Origin: DRVV01 sp038868255 | GTDB lineage: Archaea > Thermoproteota > Bathyarchaeia > Bathyarchaeales > Bathycorpusculaceae | Assembly: GCA_038868255.1 (NCBI GenBank) | Contig: JAWCTJ010000015.1 | Span: 1 to 19,204, forward strand | Reading direction: 5' to 3' | Length of the DNA: 19,204 bases | In this document: one piece after another, positions 14,315-19,204 of the stretch | Position numbering within the stretch: the first letter of the stretch is position 1 | Layout: every line of letters starts with the position of its first letter | Program-made: the position numbers and the translations under genes | The notes under the pieces: generated by a model | Database searches by the model: none | Seen by the model: the letters and a program-made list of their open reading frames with translations, nothing else | What the model was told of the DNA's origin: nothing

Positions 14315-15714
14315 GCGCTTCTGAACGTAAGATTCAGAAGAAAGCCGTCCCAATACCGAAACAGAGTCCAGAAGTTCGAATAAGAAATTTCAACGAAGTC
14401 GCATTGGGATACAACGAGGAGCAAGCAGTAGCTGAAGCCAACAGATGCCTACAATGCAAAAATGCACCGTGTGTTAAAGGGTGCCCCGTGGAAATAGACA
14501 TACCCGCATTCATCAAACTTATAAGGGAAAGAAATTTTGAAGCGGCAATAAAAAAGATTAAGGAAAAGAACAGTCTCCCAGCAATTTGCGGCAGAGTTTG
14601 CCCACAAGAAGAACAATGTCAGAAATACTGCACATTAGGCAAAACAGGTGATCCAGTAAGCATTGGGCGTCTTGAAAGATTCGTCGCCGACTGGGAAAGA
14701 GAAAGAGGATTTAACATTCCTGAAATCCCTGCATCTACAGGTAAAGCCGTTGCAGTTGTAGGCTCCGGCCCAGCCGGACTGACTGTGGCTGCTGACCTGG
14801 CGAAGCTTGGACACAAAGTTGTGATCTTTGAGGCTCTCCACCTGCCGGGTGGAGTGTTAATATATGGAATTCCTGAGTTCCGTCTACCAAAAGTTATAGT
14901 TCAAGCCGAAGTGGACTATATTAAAAAGCTGGGGGTTGAAATCCGCTTAAACCACCTGATTGGACGAACCTACACGATACCTGAACTGCTTAAAAGCGGC
15001 TTCGACGCTGTCTTTATAGGAACCGGAGCTGGTTTACCCCAATTCCTCAACGTTCCCGGCGAAAATCTCAGCGGAATATACTCCGCCAACGAATTTCTCA
15101 TAAGGGTTAACCTGATGAAGGCGTACCTCTTCCCAGAATACGATACGCCTATAAAGGTGGGCAGAAGGGTTGCGGTGATAGGGGCTGGTAACGTAGCAAT
15201 GGACGCTGCACGCTCAGCTCTAAGGCTCGGCGCTGAACAAGTACATATTGTTTATCGCCGCTCAAAAGAGGAGATGCCTGCGAGAGAAGAGGAAATCGAG
15301 AACGCTCGGGAAGAAGGTGTCCAGTTTCAGTTTCTAGCTGCACCAGTGCGCTTCATAGGCGACGAGAAGGGATGGGTTAAACAAATGGAGTGCATACGCA
15401 TGGAGCTTGGGCCTCCAGATGAGTCCGGAAGACGAAGACCTGTTCCCGTTAAGGGCTCAGAATTCACAATTGACGTAGATACGGTTATAATCGCTATTGG
15501 CCGCACGCCGAACCCGATAATTCAGCGTACGACTGAAGGCTTAGCCGTTACGCAATGGGGTACAATAGTAACAGATGAAAATGGCAAAACAAGCATCGAA
15601 GGTGTTTATGCCGGCGGAGACATAGTAACCGGTGAGGCTACAGTTATAAGCGCTATGGGCGCCGGTAAAAGAGCTGCCAAAGCCATACATGAATATTTGA
15701 TGAGCAAAAAGTAG
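14311..15714 (+). CDS. nfnB: NfnB: FAD and 2x[4Fe-4S] subunit (glutamate synthase small-subunit-like)
   Basis: A 467-residue flavoprotein. The N-terminal ferredoxin-like domain holds CLQCKNAPCVKGC (C46, C49, C54, C58) and CGRVCPQEEQCQKYC (C93, C97, C103, C107). The FAD motif GSGPAG is at 151-156, with PGGVLIYGIPEFRLP (179-193). The NADPH motif GAGNVAMDAAR is at 291-301, with YRRSKEEMPAR, and the closing motif is YAGGDIVTG. With NfnA it would couple NADPH oxidation to reduction of NAD and ferredoxin or the reverse, setting the balance between the three carriers in an anaerobe. A stand-alone glutamate synthase (NADPH) small chain is the usual alternative annotation, but the overlapping nfnA gene decides for Nfn. 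Which of the Nfn types and true substrates applies cannot be told from sequence. Confidence 0.9.
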   Translation: MSASERKIQKKAVPIPKQSPEVRIRNFNEVALGYNEEQAVAEANRCLQCKNAPCVKGCPVEIDIPAFIKLIRERNFEAAIKKIKEKNSLPAICGRVCPQEEQCQKYCTLGKTGDPVSIGRLERFVADWERERGFNIPEIPASTGKAVAVVGSGPAGLTVAADLAKLGHKVVIFEALHLPGGVLIYGIPEFRLPKVIVQAEVDYIKKLGVEIRLNHLIGRTYTIPELLKSGFDAVFIGTGAGLPQFLNVPGENLSGIYSANEFLIRVNLMKAYLFPEYDTPIKVGRRVAVIGAGNVAMDAARSALRLGAEQVHIVYRRSKEEMPAREEEIENAREEGVQFQFLAAPVRFIGDEKGWVKQMECIRMELGPPDESGRRRPVPVKGSEFTIDVDTVIIAIGRTPNPIIQRTTEGLAVTQWGTIVTDENGKTSIEGVYAGGDIVTGEATVISAMGAGKRAAKAIHEYLMSKK

Positions 15715-15733
15715 AAACACTTTAACACAATCA

Positions 15734-15770
15734 TTTTTAACTTGTTTAATTCTAGCGCATAAAGTTTTAA
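15734..15770 (+). promoter_or_regulatory. T-tract after nfnB and TATA-like element before the next gene
   Basis: The 91-base gap has TTTTT at 15734-15738, a possible transcript end for nfnAB. CATAAAGTTTTAA at about 15759-15770 is a TATA-like element roughly 40 bases before the TTG start at 15806. A weak AGGG (15796-15799) is the only ribosome binding site seen. Confidence 0.35.
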
Positions 15771-15805
15771 TTCCTGCAAATCCTCCCTTCAGCGTAGGGT
15801 TAACG

Positions 15806-18538
15806 TTGGTTACATTTTATCTTGAAAAAATTTTTAATCCTAAAAGCGTTGCAGTTGTAGGCGCCACCGATAGGGAAGGATCCGTTGGACGTGCCTTAAT
15901 AACAAATCTTGTCGCGTCAGGTTTCGAGGGAGACATTTACCCCGTTAACGTTCGGAAAAAGGAAATTCTGGGACTTAAGGCTTATCAGAGCGTGGAGCAA
16001 ATACCTGAACCCGTTGATCTCGCCGTAATTGCAACACCTGCAGGAACCGTTCCGGAAATTGTGGAGCAGTGCGGAAGATCCGGGATAAAAGGTGTGGTGA
16101 TAGTCTCAGCAGGATTCCGAGAAGTTGGGCCTGAAGGCAAAGCGCTTGAAGATAGGATATTAGAAGCCAAGCAAAAGTATGGTCTGCGAATAATAGGTCC
16201 AAACTGTCTAGGCGTGATGCGGCCGAAAATCAGGCTGAACGCAACGCTTCTAGGCGGGATGCCTAAGCCAGGTAACATAGCGTTTATCACTCAAAGCGCA
16301 GCTTTAGGCGCGGCGACCATTGACTGGGCAACCCATGAGAATATAGGGTTCAGCTACTTTGTCTCCGTAGGCTCCATGATTGATGTGGACTTCGGGGACT
16401 TGATAGATTATTTCGGGACGGATCCTGAAACCCGAAGCATACTAATGTACATAGAGGGAATACGGGACGCGAGGAAATTTATGAGTGCCGCCAGACACTT
16501 CGCAAGGACGAAGCCCATAATAGTTGTTAAAGCTGGGAAATTCAGCGAAAGTGCGAAGGCAGCTGCGTCCCACACGGGTTCCATAACAGGAGAGGATCAA
16601 ATTTACGATGCAGCCTTCAAACGTGCAGGAATAGTTCGGGTTGAGGAGATATCCGACCTGTTTAACTGCGCCGAGGCTTTAGGGCTTCAGCCGCTGCCAA
16701 GGGGCCCATGCCTAGCCATAATAACAAACGCTGGTGGCCCGGCTGTTGTGGCTACGGATGCACTGATAGCCAGAGGAGGTAAACTTGCAATTTTAAGCCA
16801 GAAAACCCTTGGAGCGCTCAGTAGCATGCTTCCAAAGTACTGCAGCATCACAAACCCCATTGACCTTCTGGAAGAGGCAAAAGCCGACCGTTATAAGGCA
16901 GCATTAGAAGCCTGCCTGAAAGACGAGAACGTTGACGGCATCCTAATCATATATACTGCGCAGGCAATATCCGACCCCATAGAGGTGGCAAGGGCCATAG
17001 TTGACACATACAACAGTTACAAGTACCACAACAAAACGATCCTGACATCCTTTATGGGCTACGGCGCTGTTGAAGAGGCAAATCGCATACTGAACGAGAA
17101 TGGTATACCAACTCATCTCACACCTGAACATGCCATAAAGACTTACCTTTACATGTACCAGTACAAGCGAAACTTGGAGCTGCTATATGAAACCCCTGAG
17201 GAATTGCCTGTTGACTTTTCACCTCCTAAGCGTCCGATACTTGCAGCTATGCAGAGAGCAGTTATGGAGAATCGTGAAGTTCTGACAGAGGCTGAAGCCA
17301 AAAAGATCCTTGATTTTTATGAAATACCTGTAGTTAAAACTTACACCGCTAAAAACGTGGAGGAGGCTGTGAACGCAGCTTCTCAGATAGGCTATCCAGT
17401 GGCCATAAAAGTCCTGTCCCCCCAAATTACGCATAAGGCCGAGGTTGGAGGCGTCGCCCTCAACCTGAACAGTGAGGCTGAGGTCAGAGAGGCTTTTGAA
17501 CGCGTAATTAAACGTGTCAAGGAATACAGGCCTGAAGCTGAGATTCTGGGAGTAACTGTTCAACGGATGATTAAAGATCAGGGATACGAGGTTATGATTG
17601 GAGCCGTAAAAGACCAGATCTTCGGTCCCGTCATCCTTTTCGGAATGAGCGGATTAGCCACTGAACTCTACAAGGACTATGCCGTCGGTTTACCGCCGCT
17701 AAACCAAACTCTGTCTAGAAGACTAATTGAAGAGACGAAAACGTATCACCTACTTAAGGGGTACCGTAATCTGCCGCCAGCCAACATTAAGCTTCTAGAG
17801 GAGTTATTGGTGCGTTTCTCTCAGCTGCTTGTGGATTTCCCGCAGATAAAAGAAATTGACATAAATCCGCTCTGGATAAGCGAAAACGAAGCTTATGTTC
17901 TAGATGCACGCATAATCGTTGATAAAAATTTGGTTTTTAAGAACATGGATCCTCATCATCATCTGATCATCAGCCCTTATCCAAAAAAGTATGAAACTTT
18001 ATGGAGAATGCGGGATGGAAGACACGTGCTGCTTAGACCCATAAAACCTGAGGATGAACCCCTCTGGCTTGAGATGTTTCAGAACTTTTCCGAGGAGTCA
18101 ATTCGCTTCAGATTTTTTCAAATAATCAAGGACACGCCGCACGAGGTCAGGGTGCGCTATTGCAACATAGACTATGACAGAGAAATAGCCATAGTTGCTG
18201 AGCTTAACGAGGAGGGACGTAGGAGAATTCTAGGCGTGGCGAGGATAAGCCTGGAGCCTGATGGCAAAAGGGGTGAGATAGCCTTCATCGTTGCGGATCC
18301 CTGGCAGGGACTGGGTTTAGGCACTAAAATGGTGGATTACGCAATAGAAGTCGCTAAAGACATGGGTGTTGAAACGCTTTACGCCATAATGCTTCCTGAC
18401 AATAGTAAAGCCATAAACCTCCTGAAGAACATGGGCTTCACAATAAGAAGCCAAGAGGACGGTAATCTAAAGGCTGTTTTGAACCTGAAAGAGGAAGAGG
18501 CGACTTCGGAAAAATACTGTCATGATGCTCCTGAGTGA
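15806..18538 (+). CDS. ADP-forming acyl-CoA synthetase (alpha-beta) fused to a GNAT acetyltransferase
   Basis: A 910-residue three-part protein. Residues 1-460 are the alpha part of NDP-forming acyl-CoA synthetases: the CoA-binding Rossmann fold SVAVVGATDREGSVG (14-28), the second fold IIGPNCLGV (129-137), catalytic-type glutamate E217 (MYIEGI) and the SHTG motif with phospho-histidine H256. Residues about 480-715 are the ATP-grasp beta part (LTEAEAKKILDFYEIPV, then YPVAIKVLSPQITHKAEVGGV and EIDINPLW). Residues about 735-895 are a GNAT domain with acetyl-CoA loop WQGLGLGT (833-840). The same domain order occurs in the protein acetyltransferase Pat, which acetylates lysines of acetyl-CoA synthetase and other proteins; its synthetase half is reported to be non-catalytic. 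Here H256 is kept, so it might make ATP from acyl-CoA, or sense acyl-CoA or ADP to steer acetylation. The start is TTG 15806; no earlier start codon fits. It lies between nfnB and a hydrogenase gene. Confidence 0.85.
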   Translation: MVTFYLEKIFNPKSVAVVGATDREGSVGRALITNLVASGFEGDIYPVNVRKKEILGLKAYQSVEQIPEPVDLAVIATPAGTVPEIVEQCGRSGIKGVVIVSAGFREVGPEGKALEDRILEAKQKYGLRIIGPNCLGVMRPKIRLNATLLGGMPKPGNIAFITQSAALGAATIDWATHENIGFSYFVSVGSMIDVDFGDLIDYFGTDPETRSILMYIEGIRDARKFMSAARHFARTKPIIVVKAGKFSESAKAAASHTGSITGEDQIYDAAFKRAGIVRVEEISDLFNCAEALGLQPLPRGPCLAIITNAGGPAVVATDALIARGGKLAILSQKTLGALSSMLPKYCSITNPIDLLEEAKADRYKAALEACLKDENVDGILIIYTAQAISDPIEVARAIVDTYNSYKYHNKTILTSFMGYGAVEEANRILNENGIPTHLTPEHAIKTYLYMYQYKRNLELLYETPEELPVDFSPPKRPILAAMQRAVMENREVLTEAEAKKILDFYEIPVVKTYTAKNVEEAVNAASQIGYPVAIKVLSPQITHKAEVGGVALNLNSEAEVREAFERVIKRVKEYRPEAEILGVTVQRMIKDQGYEVMIGAVKDQIFGPVILFGMSGLATELYKDYAVGLPPLNQTLSRRLIEETKTYHLLKGYRNLPPANIKLLEELLVRFSQLLVDFPQIKEIDINPLWISENEAYVLDARIIVDKNLVFKNMDPHHHLIISPYPKKYETLWRMRDGRHVLLRPIKPEDEPLWLEMFQNFSEESIRFRFFQIIKDTPHEVRVRYCNIDYDREIAIVAELNEEGRRRILGVARISLEPDGKRGEIAFIVADPWQGLGLGTKMVDYAIEVAKDMGVETLYAIMLPDNSKAINLLKNMGFTIRSQEDGNLKAVLNLKEEEATSEKYCHDAPE

Positions 18539-18606
18539 TACTTAAGGAGTACATCAAGTAGTTTCAGCCGAAACTTTCACGGTGTATTTTACATCCGTCA
18601 TGCGCT

Positions 18607-18620
18607 AAATTTAAATTAAA
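18607..18620 (+). promoter_or_regulatory. TATA-like element of the hydrogenase gene
   Basis: AAATTTAAATTAAA lies about 45-58 bases before the ATG at 18665. GGTGAT (18656-18661) matches the archaeal anti-Shine-Dalgarno sequence and decides for the ATG at 18665; the ATGs at 18654 and 18660 open a frame that stops within a few codons. Confidence 0.5.
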
Positions 18621-18664
18621 ATTGGCTGATAGAATACTACTCTACTCTGTATCATGGTGATGAA

Positions 18665-19204
18665 ATGGAAAAGCTGAAGTTTGCATTTTACTGGGCTGCA
18701 AGTTGTGGAGGTTGCGAAATCGCCGTTCTAGACATAAACGAGAAAATCTTGGATGTGGCTGCAAAGGCGGACATTGTCTTTTGGCCGGTAGCCTTGGATG
18801 TCAAGTATAAAGATGTTGAAGCCATGCAGGATAAAAGCATAGACGTATGCTTCTTCAACGGTGCCATAAGGAATGAGGAAAATGAACACATGGCTAAAGT
18901 TCTAAGGCGTAAATCAAAGATACTGGTGGCCTTTGGCTCATGTGCCTGCGACGGCTGCGTTATAGGTCTCGGTAATTTATGGAACAAAGAAAAAATCTTC
19001 GAAAGGGCATACCTTGAAACTCCTTCAACAAATAATCCGCAGGGTATAACCCCGCAAACCCGATTCAAAGTTGCGCATGGGGAACTTGAACTTCCAGAAT
19101 TTTATGACACGGTTAAAACACTAGCGCAGACCGTTGATGTGGACTACTTTATTTCAGGCTGCCCACCTCCAGTTCCAAGGATAATAGAGGCCTTAGACGC
19201 TATT
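18665..19204 (+). CDS. mvhG: [NiFe]-hydrogenase small subunit, MvhG-like (3' end outside window)
   Basis: 180 residues of a gene cut by the right edge. The start EKLKFAFYWAASCGGCEIAVLD carries the cysteine pair C14/C17 of the proximal [4Fe-4S] cluster. GSCACDGC (C93 with extra cysteines C95 and C98) and SGCPPPVP (C166) supply the other ligands. The pattern is that of the NADH dehydrogenase 20-kDa/hydrogenase small-subunit family, closest by eye to the F420-non-reducing (methyl-viologen-reducing) hydrogenase gamma subunit. Such enzymes take electrons from hydrogen and, with MvhA, MvhD and HdrABC, reduce heterodisulfide and ferredoxin. The extra cysteines in the second motif are not standard. 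The large subunit would be expected just outside the window. There is no signal peptide, so a cytoplasmic group 3 type is likely. A related small subunit of another complex is possible. Confidence 0.75.
   Translation, partial: MEKLKFAFYWAASCGGCEIAVLDINEKILDVAAKADIVFWPVALDVKYKDVEAMQDKSIDVCFFNGAIRNEENEHMAKVLRRKSKILVAFGSCACDGCVIGLGNLWNKEKIFERAYLETPSTNNPQGITPQTRFKVAHGELELPEFYDTVKTLAQTVDVDYFISGCPPPVPRIIEALDAI

Noticed and set aside
1..19204. CRISPR array, integrase, intact insertion sequence or prophage
   Set aside because: No regularly spaced repeats, intact transposase or phage genes are seen; apart from the possible relic near 9000 the window looks like stable core chromosome.

Overview
The window is a gene-dense stretch of an archaeal chromosome. 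The evidence is an archaeal-type leucyl-tRNA synthetase, a tRNA-splicing endonuclease, a NIP7-like PUA protein, a GfcR-type helix-turn-helix/phosphoribosyltransferase regulator, TATA boxes 25-45 bases before several genes, and a tRNA gene whose extra bases fit an archaeal bulge-helix-bulge intron. The gene mix (NfnAB, ADP-forming acyl-CoA synthetase-like protein, Mvh-type hydrogenase small subunit, a bacterial-type RsmH) would fit an anaerobic TACK-group archaeon such as a Bathyarchaeia member. That placement is inference; no marker here fixes the taxonomy. GTG and TTG starts are common (five of the complete genes).

Layout. Bases 2-484 hold the C-terminal end of an archaeal AAA-type ATPase. 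A non-coding stretch of about 470 bases follows, ending in a dyad, a TATA box and a strong ribosome binding site for a multi-pass membrane protein resembling an ECF transporter S component (959-1921). A three-gene plus-strand operon (2113-4382) encodes RsmH, a NOP2/Sun-type RNA m5C methyltransferase and a NIP7-like PUA protein, all pointing to ribosomal RNA modification. It converges on a minus-strand operon, mtnA-endA-hisS (7287 down to 4379), for methylthioribose-1-phosphate isomerase, a tRNA-splicing endonuclease subunit and histidyl-tRNA synthetase. A divergent plus-strand gene (7352-8053) encodes an atypical iron-sulfur HhH-GPD protein and converges on gfcR (minus).

Bases 8775-9236 hold no convincing protein gene, but do hold a TATA box followed by hairpins that may be a small RNA or the relic of a mobile element. 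Next, on the minus strand, come tRNA-Arg(UCU) with a predicted 14-base D-loop intron and the large leuS gene. From 12436 to the right edge all genes are on the plus strand and concern redox and energy metabolism: thioredoxin reductase, NfnA-NfnB (transhydrogenase linking NADH, NADPH and ferredoxin), a 910-residue acyl-CoA synthetase/GNAT fusion, and the start of an MvhG-like [NiFe]-hydrogenase small subunit cut by the window edge.

How the genes fit together: the left two thirds is translation machinery and RNA processing (rRNA methylation, tRNA splicing and charging), and the right third is electron and acetyl-CoA handling. The points most worth a second look are the D-loop intron beside a splicing-endonuclease subunit that lacks the catalytic histidine, the bacterial-type RsmH in an archaeal operon, the iron-sulfur glycosylase-like protein without the usual catalytic residues, the acyl-CoA synthetase/GNAT fusion that keeps its phospho-histidine, and the structured intergenic region near 8940-9130.
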